From NCBI GenBank assembly GCA_024399275.1, contig JAKSHS010000005.1, positions 1 to 51,733 of the forward strand: DNA of 51,733 bases, written 5' to 3'. The notes beneath the pieces were generated by a model. That model saw only the letters and a program-made list of their open reading frames with translations, did not search any database and had not been told where the DNA came from. Origin of the DNA: an archaeon. GTDB taxonomy: Archaea; Thermoplasmatota; Thermoplasmata; Methanomassiliicoccales; Methanomethylophilaceae. Of this stretch, positions 17,893 through 27,076 are shown piece by piece. Positions within the stretch are counted from its first letter, which is position 1; each line of letters begins with the position of its first letter. The position numbers and the translations under genes are program-made.

Positions 17893-18457
17893 TCAATTTG
17901 TACTTCCTTAACATTTCGATTATAGCATCATTTGCACTGCGCATTTCTAGTGCAGGTTGCCCGATTGACCACCAATGATCTTCAATAGCTTCAAGGGCTC
18001 GCTCGTAATCGTCATCAGTATCATAATCTTCCCTTTTAACAACAGATATGGCCTTCTCTTCCTCCTCAAGGATGTTAACGTCATAGTTCTTATTAACTAA
18101 GGCCATAGCTATGGCATTGTCAATAAAATATGACATTTCAACTGCCAATTCTTCAGGCACTGAATCCATAATTAAGTCTATAACATTGTTGACAGTCATG
18201 AGGAAGGCAAGACGATTCTTTACAATGTTGTTTTTATTACTCTTTTCAAGATTTTTTTGTAGATCTTCATACCAAAGATCTTCTAATGCCTGAGATCGAT
18301 TCGAATTTTTCCCCCAGAGTTGTTTATCAATGTTAATGCTATCGTCCTCAAAGACGCGCTCAATCAAACCTGTGTTTGGATCAATTTTTAAAGTTGGTTC
18401 TTTTGCTTCGGACATATTGCCAATAAATTGATCTTTATTTCTATCTTTTCTTTCCAT
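17885..18457 (-). CDS. Conserved-looking acidic hypothetical protein coupled to mevalonate kinase
   Basis: I do not recognise this 190-aa protein. It is rich in Asp, Glu and Asn, predicted helical, with a WYEDL segment near residue 65, an EEEEK run and a YDTDDDYERALEAIEDHWW segment near the C-terminus; no signal peptide, cysteine cluster or membrane span. The frame can start at a GTG (18466) or an ATG (18457). GGGGAG lies three bases before the GTG and twelve before the ATG, so the start is open; I list the ATG. Its stop lies within the first codons of mvk, so the pair is translationally coupled. A scaffold or regulator for the lipid pathway is possible but unproven. Confidence 0.75.
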   Translation of the reverse strand: MERKDRNKDQFIGNMSEAKEPTLKIDPNTGLIERVFEDDSINIDKQLWGKNSNRSQALEDLWYEDLQKNLEKSNKNNIVKNRLAFLMTVNNVIDLIMDSVPEELAVEMSYFIDNAIAMALVNKNYDVNILEEEEKAISVVKREDYDTDDDYERALEAIEDHWWSIGQPALEMRSANDAIIEMLRKYKLNE

Positions 18458-19314
18458 AATTACCACTGACTCCCCGTATAATCTGTATATTTTATTCTCT
18501 GTTTTGTTTGTTTACGTGAGTGAACCTTTGAAGCATTTTCATAGTTGCGGATCTGTTGATTTGATGCTAACTAGATACTAATAAACACGTCGTTGAAATT
18601 AGTATTGAATATAATCATGTTCGCACTCATTCTGTTTAAAAATAATAGTTTAACGCTCTGGTTAATGAAAGATATGTAAGTTAGATTTGGAAAATAAAAC
18701 GCTAATTTTTCGGGCGATTTTTATTGGTATTATTTATTGAATAGTTACGCCTCTCTACGCACAGTCCTGTGCTACAAAATATCAACGCTGTGTATAGCTA
18801 CATAATTTAGTTGTATTTCGGTGAATCTACGTGAACTTTGATATGTTAGTTAATCGTCCTCACTTGAATTGTCATCATATGCCCATGGAATTTCTAACAT
18901 GATTTGTCGTTAGAAAGAGGTATGAAAGGTGTTAACCTTACTTTGAGCCCTCTGCCTGATTTATATGTTGTCTATATATCACGTGAATAAATATTTCATG
19001 TCTCTAAATATGTGTTTTAGTTGTGTAATTGGCCATGGAGATCGCTGTGTTTAGTGTCTTCGGATGCGATATTGAAAGCTTAAATATGATTTCTGAAAAA
19101 ATAAATGTGAAATTGATTGAGAGGTATGTAAAAAGTAGGATACTTACGGAAGACTGACATATCTCAAAATTGATGTATGTATAACTGGAGATTGCATGTA
19201 CGGTGGATGGTGTATTCGAAGTGACTAATCTAAAAGAAAAATTGTTAAGATTTCAATTTGCATTTTTGATTGTTGTTTTCGTCAAATTTCTTTTCTACAG
19301 GGACGTTGAGAATT
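18458..19314. other. Long gene-poor interval with small coding-like stubs
   Basis: About 850 bases without a full-length gene. Two plus-strand stubs stand out: 18922-18990 (22 codons from ATG, ending TAA, reading NLTLSPLPDLYVVYI) and 19035-19157 (40 codons from ATG, ending TGA). Both have protein-like composition. The first recalls the N-terminus of small ACT-domain proteins, but that is a weak impression. No tRNA or repeat was seen. Probably a decayed locus plus the promoters of the flanking divergent genes. Confidence 0.4.
19035..19157 (+). CDS. Possible small ORF, 40 aa
   Basis: An ATG-started frame of 40 codons with a balanced, protein-like composition (MEIAVFSVFGCDIES start, Lys/Ile-rich middle). 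No good Shine-Dalgarno sequence. It may be a genuine small gene or a fragment of a decayed one. Function unknown. Confidence 0.25.
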   Translation: MEIAVFSVFGCDIESLNMISEKINVKLIERYVKSRILTED

Positions 19315-20457
19315 ATGGGTCGTATGCTCAATATAAGTCTAGTTTATTGTTTTTTTGACGCGGCTAATATACACAGATGGAATGATCATCTTCGTCCAAT
19401 AGACTTAACAGAAATAGACAAACAGGCACATAAAGCCGCTATTGCATGGATTCTTGGAAAATACGAAGAGCATGAGAATAGAGTGGAAATTAATTGGAAA
19501 GGATTAATTGAAGACATGATGTTTTCCTTTCTAAAAAGAGTGGTTTTAACGGATTTGAAGCCCCAGGTTTTTCATAGAATAGAAAGAGAAAGGTCTGAAG
19601 AAATTAACAAATATGTTTTGTCAGAGGTGAAGAAAGAGGTATTAGGTGTTGACCCTGAGTTTATATGTCGTTTTGCTACGTATCTCCACAGCACTAATGA
19701 ATCTGTTGAAAGGAGAATTGTTTCTGCAGCTCATTACCTTGCGACAAAGTGGGAGTTTGACCTCATTTACGAAATGAATAAACATTCATTCGACATAGAT
19801 CACACAAAATGTGAATTGGATAGAAAAATAAAGGAATTCTCTGACGTTGCCGGAGTGAATAAAGTTATTAAGTCAAAATCGAAGTCATTTATTGACTTAG
19901 TTGGACAACTTAGGTTCCAACAAAGGTGGACAAAGGTTCCAAGATATCCAATTACAACTGTTTTAGGACATTCGTTGATAGTTGCTAATACAATGTTTTT
20001 ACACGATTTAGATAGTGGTGCGGGAGATAAACAAATTTATAATGATTATTTTACTGCATTATTTCATGATCTTCCAGAGGTGTTAACCAAAGATGTTATT
20101 ACTCCTGTGAAAAGCATACACGGATTGGAGAAAATTCTAAACGAGTACGAGCAGGAGTTAGTAAATTCAAAAATTACTCCACTTATACCCGAGCATTGCC
20201 GTAGTGAGTTTGAATTCTTGATTTATAATCCTTTTCAGAATAAGTGTGATGAAAAATTTGGCCCTGTGAATGGAATGGATATTAAACTTTGTGATTTGCT
20301 TGGGGCGTATATGGAGGCATATGCGTCAATAAGATGCGGAGTGTATCCGTCAAGACTCAAAAAAGCTAAGAAATTCCTACGTCTTAGATTGGAAAAGGAA
20401 GGGGAAAGTATCGATGCTGCTTACCTCATCCATGAGTTGGAGAATATTGAAATTTAA
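19315..20457 (+). CDS. HD-domain hydrolase (YfbR/PDEase-like)
   Basis: Probable metal-dependent phosphohydrolase. A 380-aa protein with an HD domain: LGHSLIVA gives the first metal-binding His, and FHDLPEVLTKDVITPVK carries the HD dyad followed by the helix typical of YfbR-like nucleotidases and related HD proteins; a later Asp is in MDIKLCDLLG. The N-terminal ~120 residues include HRWNDHLRPIDLTEIDKQAHK, which I believe is conserved in this archaeal group. Starts are possible at TTG-type codons upstream, ATG 19315 or ATG 19324; none has a strong ribosome site. Substrate unknown. It converges on serS with three bases between stop codons. Confidence 0.82.
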   Translation: MGRMLNISLVYCFFDAANIHRWNDHLRPIDLTEIDKQAHKAAIAWILGKYEEHENRVEINWKGLIEDMMFSFLKRVVLTDLKPQVFHRIERERSEEINKYVLSEVKKEVLGVDPEFICRFATYLHSTNESVERRIVSAAHYLATKWEFDLIYEMNKHSFDIDHTKCELDRKIKEFSDVAGVNKVIKSKSKSFIDLVGQLRFQQRWTKVPRYPITTVLGHSLIVANTMFLHDLDSGAGDKQIYNDYFTALFHDLPEVLTKDVITPVKSIHGLEKILNEYEQELVNSKITPLIPEHCRSEFEFLIYNPFQNKCDEKFGPVNGMDIKLCDLLGAYMEAYASIRCGVYPSRLKKAKKFLRLRLEKEGESIDAAYLIHELENIEI

Positions 20458-20460
20458 AAG

Positions 20461-21726
20461 TTAGCCTTCGATTATTTCTTGTCCACCCATATAAGATCTG
20501 AGAACTTCTGGAATTGTGATTGTTCCGTCTTCATTTTGGTAATTTTCCATAACGGAAACTATCGTTCTGGGAAGCGCAAGCCCGGAAGCATTGAGTGTGT
20601 GAATAAATTCACTTTTCAGATGCGGTTTTGGTCTGTATTTAATTTTGGCTCTTCTTGCTTGAAAATCAGTAAAATTAGAACACGAAGATACTTCCAGCCA
20701 CTTATTACTTCCAGGAGCGTAAGTTTCGAGGTCATAACACTTGGAGCATGAAAAACTCATATCGCCTGTGCACAAAAGTAACACTCTGTATGGGAGTTCA
20801 AGGCCATTTATTATATCCTCTGCGTTTTTTCTAAGCTCTTCAAGTCTTTCGTATGAATTTTCGGGTAGTACAAAATTAACCATTTCAGTTTTTCTAAATT
20901 CATGAACTCGAATAATCCCTCTTGTATCTGCGTGTTTTCCGACTTCACGTCGGTATGACGTGAGGTTTGCGGTATAGTATATAGGGAGTTGTTCTTTTTC
21001 AAGAATCTCATTCTGAAGAAGATTTGTAATTGGAACTTCAGCGGTCGGATTAAGGAACATATCGTCCTTTTCAAGATAGTACATGTCGTCTTTGAGATTG
21101 GGATACTGCCCAGTCCCAATAACTGCATTTTTATTGATAAGACCAGGAACAATGAGTTCGGTGTATCCCTGTTTATAATGTGTGTCAAGGAAGTAGTTTA
21201 TAAGAGCGCGTTCAAGTCTTGCGCCATCACCTTTCATAACATAAAATCCGCTTCCTGTAATTTTGGCCCCTCTTTCAAATTCGATTATATCTAGAGCCTC
21301 TGCAAGTTCCCAATGTTCTTTAGGCTTAAAATTAAACTTCTTCTTTTTTCCAACTTCGTAAACAACAACATTTTCTGTATCATCTTTGCCAATTGGAACT
21401 GACTCATGTGGAATATTGGGAATATTGAGGAGGCAATCTGTCCTAATATTTTCAAGTTCAGTTATTTTTTCATTATTTAATTTAATTTCATCAGAAACTT
21501 TACGCATATCAGAAATTTTGGAATTCTTTTCCTCACCCATTGTCTTAGAAATTTCTATAGAGACATTATTTCGGATTTCTCGGAGGCGATTGTTTTCATT
21601 TATAAGAGTCCTCCATTTAGAGTCGGCATCAAGAAATTTATTCAAAGCAGACTCGTCTTTATTCCTGTTTCTTAGCATGATCCTAATTCTTTCAGGATTT
21701 TGGCGGATTAAGTTAATATCTAACAT
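20461..21726 (-). CDS. serS: Seryl-tRNA synthetase, bacterial/common type
   Basis: Charges tRNA-Ser (a tRNA-Ser is at 7771). At 421 aa it is the common SerRS, not the rare methanogen-specific SerS2. An N-terminal antiparallel coiled coil spans about 25-105. The catalytic core shows the TAEVP motif, motif 2 in YRREVGKHADTRGIIRVHEF, and motif 3 in NASGLALPRT. Presence of the common form argues against the methanogen orders that carry only the rare enzyme. Last gene of the rnp4-yhbY-serS unit, nine bases after yhbY. Confidence 0.97.
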   Translation of the reverse strand: MLDINLIRQNPERIRIMLRNRNKDESALNKFLDADSKWRTLINENNRLREIRNNVSIEISKTMGEEKNSKISDMRKVSDEIKLNNEKITELENIRTDCLLNIPNIPHESVPIGKDDTENVVVYEVGKKKKFNFKPKEHWELAEALDIIEFERGAKITGSGFYVMKGDGARLERALINYFLDTHYKQGYTELIVPGLINKNAVIGTGQYPNLKDDMYYLEKDDMFLNPTAEVPITNLLQNEILEKEQLPIYYTANLTSYRREVGKHADTRGIIRVHEFRKTEMVNFVLPENSYERLEELRKNAEDIINGLELPYRVLLLCTGDMSFSCSKCYDLETYAPGSNKWLEVSSCSNFTDFQARRAKIKYRPKPHLKSEFIHTLNASGLALPRTIVSVMENYQNEDGTITIPEVLRSYMGGQEIIEG

Positions 21727-21735
21727 TAAAAGCCC

Positions 21736-22041
21736 TCAATTTTTTTGACATAGACACTTCCAAGTTTTTTTATCTGTCATAATTGCAATTCCACCGCGAA
21801 CATCTACAATAATTGATTGCGTCATTGCTGCAACGGTATCCATAATACTATCGTCCCTGCTTCTCATACTAGGTAGTACCTTCATTTTTATTAAACGATT
21901 CTTTTTTAGTTGGATTTTAATTTCATCATAGACACTATTTTCAAGACCACGCTTTCCAATATACACTGTTGGCTCAATTTTCAATGCTCGACGCATTATT
22001 TCCTTCTTGGCTTCCTTTTCTGTCACCTTTTTACCTCTCAC
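21736..22041 (-). CDS. YhbY/CRM-domain RNA-binding protein
   Basis: A 101-aa single CRM domain, an RNA-binding fold linked to pre-50S ribosomal particles in bacteria. The core VYIGKRGLENSVYDEI contains the GxxG loop (GKRG), followed by the strand LIKMKVL and IVDVRGGIAIM. The N-terminus overlaps the end of rnp4 by 11 nt and serS follows closely, a tight three-gene RNA-processing and translation unit. Similar rnp4-yhbY pairs are common in archaea. Confidence 0.92.
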   Translation of the reverse strand: MRGKKVTEKEAKKEIMRRALKIEPTVYIGKRGLENSVYDEIKIQLKKNRLIKMKVLPSMRSRDDSIMDTVAAMTQSIIVDVRGGIAIMTDKKTWKCLCQKN

Positions 22042-22342
22042 TATATGAAAAACGCTTAATACTGCTGCAGCTCAAGCATGTGATTTTTATTCTGTTAGTA
22101 TTTAATCTAACACGGCAGTTATTTCCTGTTATAAGAGGAATATTGCACTTCTTACAAAAAAGAAGTTCTTTTGGAATTGAAATATTTACTCTTTGACTAA
22201 TACGCCTTATAAGACGGATATATCTTTTAGCCAGATCCTCGTCGCCATCTCTTAAAGATGTAAAAGCTAATTTTGATAGCAATGCAATGCGTAAGGATGC
22301 AATTTTAATGGCTATTTTTAAGGGTACAGGTTTTCTAGACAT
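22031..22342 (-). CDS. rnp4: RNase P protein component 4 (Rpr2/Rpp21 homologue)
   Basis: Protein subunit of the archaeal RNase P that matures tRNA 5' ends. At 103 aa it has the N-terminal helical region (IASLRIALLSKLAF) and the C-terminal zinc ribbon: CKKCNIPL, then NC, then CLSC. This gives two CXXC pairs spaced as in Rpr2. It heads the unit with yhbY and serS. Neither the RNase P RNA nor the other protein subunits lie in this window. Confidence 0.92.
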   Translation of the reverse strand: MSRKPVPLKIAIKIASLRIALLSKLAFTSLRDGDEDLAKRYIRLIRRISQRVNISIPKELLFCKKCNIPLITGNNCRVRLNTNRIKITCLSCSSIKRFSYSER

Positions 22343-22559
22343 CTGGATGTCAGATTCACCGTTTAAAATAATATATAAAATGTTCGTGCTGCTACGTAAA
22401 AATATATTTTGCGTTTACGTTTGATGAGTGGTATAGAGAAATCTATGGTTATTAATTTCAAAATTGGCGTAAAACTAGCCGAAATTCTTTGAAAACATGA
22501 TAAGAGAAGTTGGAAGGTATTAACTGAAAACTTGAGGTTATGAATATCGATACGTAGGC

Positions 22560-23534
22560 CTATGTTCTAAATGTCACTTGTTCCTTAATCCCATCCGATT
22601 TTGATAAGATAGAGATTTGAGATAAGCAATCATTTATTTTCTTTTCGTATCTGGGCGCTCCCATCTCATGAGTTATATAGTCTGGATTTAGCCTTTGTAC
22701 TAATCCTGCTACACGTTTTGTGGTAAAGGGTTCGTGCTGATCCATATTACATACATGGCTATAAGCAAGTTCAATAAGTTTTGTTATTGATGTAAGTTCT
22801 ATGTGCGGAGGTTTGTAATTTTTTAGATAGTTGTAGCATGTGTTTGTATGAAGATGAATCGTCATAATAGACTCCAACATATCATCTGAAAACTTATCAA
22901 CGACATTTTCTAAAATGTCTATTGCCTGATCTTCTGTTTGCGCGCCTTTTGTGGCAACTAGAAGATGTCCAGTGTCAAAACATAGCCCCCAATTCTCGAA
23001 TTCAATTTTATTACAAAGTATTTTATAATCGGTACTATCAAGCATTCTTAATCCGGGCCACCATTGATTTTCAAATAGTATACGGAAAGGGGGCTCTGTA
23101 TTAGGAAACAAGGCAATCACCGAATTAACAAGCTCAGTGAAAGCTGATAGTATTTTATTGTCACTGTCAGAGTATGTCAATTTAAGAACTTCAGATATAC
23201 TTACATTACCGGCGTGTAGAATTCCGTATTTTGGATCTAACGTCGATGCTAACTTGATGGCAGAGTGTAAATTATCTATAATATCTCCTTTGTCGCGGCC
23301 GTAAAAGATATGTTTTACACTATCGTCTGGAATTTCTTTTGGTATTTTTTTATTCCCTGACCATGCGGCATACCAATCAATTGCGTATGGTAAATGAACA
23401 GAGACTACCCTGCTTCGAAAAAAGGACTCTGGAATGGGGTTGTACCCCGTTAATAATTCTATTCCTTCAACTTGCTCTGGGAAATTCGTCTCCGTAGGTG
23501 GATCATAAATAGAACTGTTAATGAGGTGCTTCAT
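22560..23534 (-). CDS. TIM-barrel protein, sugar-phosphate isomerase/epimerase-like
   Basis: A 324-aa protein of the xylose isomerase-like TIM-barrel superfamily (endonuclease IV fold). Visible elements: VVSVHLPYAIDWYAAW near residue 45, YGILHAGN with a conserved His-Ala-Gly, ILFENQWWPGLRMLD carrying the metal-binding Glu, CFDTGHLL with Asp and His, TIHLHTN, and ITHEMGAPRYE with the final Glu. All metal ligands seem present, so it is probably an active lyase or isomerase, but no substrate can be named. Two bases follow the regulator gene upstream and it shares a transcript with SAM synthetase. It ends in TAG, and the next in-frame stop is about 35 codons further. Confidence 0.8.
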   Translation of the reverse strand: MKHLINSSIYDPPTETNFPEQVEGIELLTGYNPIPESFFRSRVVSVHLPYAIDWYAAWSGNKKIPKEIPDDSVKHIFYGRDKGDIIDNLHSAIKLASTLDPKYGILHAGNVSISEVLKLTYSDSDNKILSAFTELVNSVIALFPNTEPPFRILFENQWWPGLRMLDSTDYKILCNKIEFENWGLCFDTGHLLVATKGAQTEDQAIDILENVVDKFSDDMLESIMTIHLHTNTCYNYLKNYKPPHIELTSITKLIELAYSHVCNMDQHEPFTTKRVAGLVQRLNPDYITHEMGAPRYEKKINDCLSQISILSKSDGIKEQVTFRT

Positions 23535-23536
23535 AG

Positions 23537-24121
23537 TTACAAAAGGTCAAATGCTGCATCTAGAGCGGCAACAATTGCTGCGTTTTTATCAGAACTTCCC
23601 CCTACGATCAATGCATCGTCCTCTGTTAGATTTGTAGCCATCCGTATCCTTCTAGCAGTTTCAGGACGTTTAACATCTAAATTCCAGTCAGGCGGGATCA
23701 TCAAGACACCATTTCTAACGACAATTGTAGTGCAACCATTAGCGCCCGCTCTGATACCAACGTCCCTTTGTTGCATTCCGTTTTCTATTTTATTACCAGC
23801 ACCATAAACTATTATTGCTTGACTGAAACAACCAACAACAGCGTCTCCAATATCTACATTCACAACTTTGAGGGGTATATTGCCTAAAAAGTTAAGTCCA
23901 GTTTTTGTGATGGTAGTACCAGTTCTCTTAATTTGAACCATGCCTTTATCTAAAAGCATTTTCAAAATGCGTCGCATACTGCCTTCTCCTACCCCCGATT
24001 CTTCGGCAAGTTTTTTACGACCTAGTTTTCTCCCATCGGAAAGGGTGTGAAGAGCCCAATATACATTGGCATCCGTAAAGCGAGACATCGGTCCGTACTG
24101 CGATTTGTTAATTATCTTCAT
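23537..24121 (-). CDS. Winged-helix regulator with DUF4443-like C-terminal domain
   Basis: A 194-aa protein. The first ~75 residues form a winged helix-turn-helix: WALHTLSDGRKLGRKKLAEESGVGEGSMRRILKMLLDKGMVQI is a recognition helix plus wing, close to the CggR-type HTH annotated in archaeal DUF4443 proteins. The C-terminal part (85-194) has Gly-rich strands (VVNVDIGDAVVGCFSQAIIVYGAG, DALIVGGSSDKNAAIVAALDAAFDLL) that look like a ligand-binding sensor domain. It lies five bases after SAM synthetase and two before the TIM-barrel gene, so it may regulate this operon in response to a metabolite; the ligand is unknown. Confidence 0.8.
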   Translation of the reverse strand: MKIINKSQYGPMSRFTDANVYWALHTLSDGRKLGRKKLAEESGVGEGSMRRILKMLLDKGMVQIKRTGTTITKTGLNFLGNIPLKVVNVDIGDAVVGCFSQAIIVYGAGNKIENGMQQRDVGIRAGANGCTTIVVRNGVLMIPPDWNLDVKRPETARRIRMATNLTEDDALIVGGSSDKNAAIVAALDAAFDLL

Positions 24122-24126
24122 AGCTA

Positions 24127-25353
24127 TCAGAACGTTCTCACTTTACCATTTATAACGAGATCTGTGACTTTATCAATGTTACCTAACCATTCTTCTGCTA
24201 TAGCCTCTGCTTCAGATTTCCATTTGTTAAATTCACTACTTCTGTATCCAGATACAAGTTGAACATTGCAATTAAGTGGGTTAGATACTGGTTTTCCAAT
24301 TAGTGAAAGAATTCTAACACGAACCTCGACATCAGGAGAGACTTTTCTGGCAACATCTTCAGCAATAAGTTTTGACATAATATTGTAAAGCTTGCCGACA
24401 TGAGTTACAGGATTCTTTCCTGAAGCTGCTTCCATTGACATTGGTCGATATGGTGTTATAAGGCCATTACATCTATTTCCTCTTCCTACAGATCCGTCAT
24501 CTCCCATTTCCTGAGAAAGGCCTGTAACCGTGAGGTAGTAAACATCGTTCGAATAATCATCTCCAGTGTTTATCCTCAATTTGAAATTGATATCTTCTTC
24601 GGACTTGTCTATTATATCAAGCGCATTTTCTTTTACCTTGTCACAGACATCTCTAATTACAGATTCATAGTGAGATTTGTCAGGAATATACCGGCCTATC
24701 ATTGCGCATGCAACTGTCATCTCTAAATTTTTTCCAACTCTTGAGCCCATAACTTTGACATCTTGCCCCGTTTCAGGAAAGAGGTGTTTGAATGTGTTGC
24801 TATTGATGAACTCTTCTGTTTGAAGAACAAGCTTATCCGTAATCGAATATGGGGCATAACCGACTCCAAATGATGTATCGTTGGCGAGGACGCCTGATGC
24901 TTTGTAAACTCCTGTGAGATCATCTGATCCCATTCCAAACTTTGCATCAATGACGACATCCGAGTCGATGTCAAGATTAGGAGCTAAATTTTTTAGGTAT
25001 TCACGAGCTGCCTTGAGAGCGACAGGCTTGCAAGGAAGTTCTCTAAGAACTTTATTCACAATTACATTCGTTGTTGCGCGGCCAACTAGGAGAATGTATG
25101 CTGGATCTATGATTGCTCCCCCGCCAAAGTCAGGCGCTGCCCTACCAGCCACAACTTGCGTTTCATCTGTGTTGTGATGGAGAATTTCCCCGACTTCCTT
25201 CCTATACAGTTTGCAGAGAGTTCTAGAGACTGTCTCGGACAACCCGTCCGCTACGCTATCCGGATGTCCAATGCCCTTCCTTTCAACAATCTCGACGTCC
25301 CTAAGTGGCGTAGGAACCTCTGTTACGTCCTCTACATAAATATTTCGTGACAC
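24127..25353 (-). CDS. mat: S-adenosylmethionine synthetase, archaeal type
   Basis: Makes SAM from methionine and ATP; methanogens need it for methylations and for their many radical SAM enzymes. At 408 aa it is the archaeal family, unrelated in sequence to MetK. Landmarks: [19 protein letters not shown] at the N-terminus, [17 protein letters not shown], the nucleotide-binding [28 protein letters not shown] and [17 protein letters not shown]. The start is GTG at 25353, with GGAGG nine bases upstream. It heads a three-gene unit with the regulator and the TIM-barrel gene. Confidence 0.97.
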   Translation of the reverse strand: MSRNIYVEDVTEVPTPLRDVEIVERKGIGHPDSVADGLSETVSRTLCKLYRKEVGEILHHNTDETQVVAGRAAPDFGGGAIIDPAYILLVGRATTNVIVNKVLRELPCKPVALKAAREYLKNLAPNLDIDSDVVIDAKFGMGSDDLTGVYKASGVLANDTSFGVGYAPYSITDKLVLQTEEFINSNTFKHLFPETGQDVKVMGSRVGKNLEMTVACAMIGRYIPDKSHYESVIRDVCDKVKENALDIIDKSEEDINFKLRINTGDDYSNDVYYLTVTGLSQEMGDDGSVGRGNRCNGLITPYRPMSMEAASGKNPVTHVGKLYNIMSKLIAEDVARKVSPDVEVRVRILSLIGKPVSNPLNCNVQLVSGYRSSEFNKWKSEAEAIAEEWLGNIDKVTDLVINGKVRTF

Positions 25354-25771
25354 ATTCGCCGTCCTCCTTCACATTGTAGACAGAGAGTACGCGTTTTCCT
25401 TTAATATATATGGCGCCGGTATAAATACTCACACATTGACGAGGTGACAATCTACTTTAAACTTCTAAGCTTTTACAATAAAGAGAGACGTACTTTCATT
25501 TGTCGTGGTTTGCAGATAGTAGAGGAATTACAAGAGGAATAGATCCATCGGTGATATGTGGTAAGAACAGACTTACATTGAGATTTGATTGAGTAGCAGG
25601 TGTAATTGCAATATTTAGGTTTTAAGAGATTTTCCGTGGGAAGGGAAACCGTGATATACGTTAGCTTTGGAAAGTTATGGAAACCGGTTACATTGTTGCT
25701 TATGAAGGTTGTCTCCACAATGAAGAAGCGCAACATCGAAATTTGTGGTATTAGCTGTATGAATCCTCGAA
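25354..25771. other. Intergenic region with mat promoter
   Basis: About 418 bases. Two minus-strand TATA-like elements lie at 25401-25411 and 25420-25430, either side of a GGCGCC patch; either could drive mat with a leader of roughly 25-45 nt. I looked for a SAM riboswitch-like fold and saw none; the leader is too short. An 87-codon minus-strand frame (25473-25736) has no features of a gene. Confidence 0.45.
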
Positions 25772-26719
25772 TTATATAGTTGAACGATGCTGCATGATGT
25801 TACGTGTCTGGTCTATCTTGAAGCTGTTACGTGATATAGTTACCATGTCAAGGTCAGACGGCGCAATGGTATTAGCGAATAATGTTCTTGCCTCGGATAG
25901 GGATTGTTCATTAGATTTATAGCGATTACTTATATGCACCAATGCGAGCATTCGAGCTCCACATGATCGGGCTATTTCTGCGGCGTCTCTCGCTGTAGAG
26001 TGAAAATTACTTTTTGCTAGGTCGGAGTCTTTGTCTATGTATGTGGCTTCGTGGATGAGCATGTCAATATCCTTTGCAGCTTCTGATACTGAATTACACA
26101 TTTTTGTGTCCCCTGTATACATTACAGAGCATCCTTTTCTCGATGACCCGATGATTTGAGATGGAAAAATCCCACGGACTATTTTCCCCATTTCAATTTT
26201 TGCAAAGTCAGGACCTGGACTTAAGCCAAGCTTCAAGGCCTTCTTTACATCGAATAAGCCTCTAGAGTCTGGCTCTTTGTAGATATATCCTACCGATGGA
26301 ACACTATGTTCAGTCTTAATTGTCGAAATTGATGCATAATTAATGTCAAATTTATCGCCGGATTTTGTTTCTATCAAATTAATGTTGAATCCCAACTCTT
26401 CATTGCAAGCGTTTAAGAGGTGGGTTATGGACAGCTTAGTGCCAATGGGCCCATATATTGAAATTGGTTTTACCCTTCCCAGCAAATTCATAGTTTGTAC
26501 TAATCCAGGAACGCCCAAAATATGGTCTCCATGAAGGTGTGTGATGAATATATTTTCAATTTTCATAATTGAAAATCGGGATCCCAACATCTGTCTCTGT
26601 GACCCTTCCCCACAATCGAACATTGTAATGTGATTATCCTGCCTTATGGCAATACAAGGCAAAGCTTTAGTTTTAGACGGAACGGACGCTCCAGTACCAA
26701 CGAATAGAATATCGAACAT
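25772..26719 (-). CDS. rnz: Ribonuclease Z (tRNA 3' endonuclease)
   Basis: Metallo-beta-lactamase nuclease that cleaves the 3' trailer of precursor tRNAs. At 315 aa it has the N-terminal FVGTGASVPS strand, FDCGEGSQRQM, the metal-binding THLHGDH motif, the TEHSVPSVGY region, VMYTGDTK, and the C-terminal HEATY and LVHISNRY blocks. Both window tRNA genes encode CCA, which usually limits RNase Z action, so its main substrates may be others. The ATG follows the small zinc protein gene by ten bases. Confidence 0.95.
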   Translation of the reverse strand: MFDILFVGTGASVPSKTKALPCIAIRQDNHITMFDCGEGSQRQMLGSRFSIMKIENIFITHLHGDHILGVPGLVQTMNLLGRVKPISIYGPIGTKLSITHLLNACNEELGFNINLIETKSGDKFDINYASISTIKTEHSVPSVGYIYKEPDSRGLFDVKKALKLGLSPGPDFAKIEMGKIVRGIFPSQIIGSSRKGCSVMYTGDTKMCNSVSEAAKDIDMLIHEATYIDKDSDLAKSNFHSTARDAAEIARSCGARMLALVHISNRYKSNEQSLSEARTLFANTIAPSDLDMVTISRNSFKIDQTRNIMQHRSTI

Positions 26720-26729
26720 GATAGTCGTT

Positions 26730-26936
26730 TTAGCGAATATAATCCAAAACGTCTTTTCTAGTGTCTTTTTTTACTACTTTGTAATGTTGCTTGCACAGAT
26801 GAACTTGTCTAACATCTTTATTTTTAAGCTTTAGAGATGATTTTACGATTTTGTTTATATTTATGGACCTTTCAGCAATATTACTACAACCTTCCGTATC
26901 ACAGATCTTTTCCTTTTCTAAGCGAGGTGATATCAT
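26730..26936 (-). CDS. Small zinc-binding protein, 68 aa
   Basis: Short protein with a probable zinc site made of C...C (CDTEGC near the N-terminus) and C..H (LCKQHY near residue 50). The pattern CxxxxC...SxxxxK...VHLCKxHYK resembles a small conserved archaeal zinc protein, function unknown. The frame is open 37 codons further upstream, but that part is hydrophobic and unlike the family. I start at the ATG at 26936, which has no Shine-Dalgarno but a TATA-like element 22-34 nt upstream, consistent with a leaderless mRNA. Probably co-transcribed with rnz. Confidence 0.7.
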   Translation of the reverse strand: MISPRLEKEKICDTEGCSNIAERSININKIVKSSLKLKNKDVRQVHLCKQHYKVVKKDTRKDVLDYIR

Positions 26937-26957
26937 AAGTGTATGATCGGCAACGCA

Positions 26958-26970
26958 AGATATTATTTGT
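26958..26970 (-). promoter_or_regulatory. TATA-like box for the small zinc protein and rnz
   Basis: Minus-strand ACAAATAATATC ends about 22 nt before the ATG, matching a leaderless promoter layout. Inferred. Confidence 0.35.
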
Positions 26971-27076
26971 TTATCAATCTTGAGGCGGTGAGATACTAAA
27001 AAAATAATTTTCTTGATAAAAGTGAATAAATAAAAATAAAATGACAATCGTGCCGTTGTTGGTGGTTGATTAAGAC

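Noticed and set aside
25354-25440. SAM riboswitch upstream of the SAM synthetase gene
   Set aside because: The probable leader is only ~25-45 nt and no riboswitch-like core is visible.
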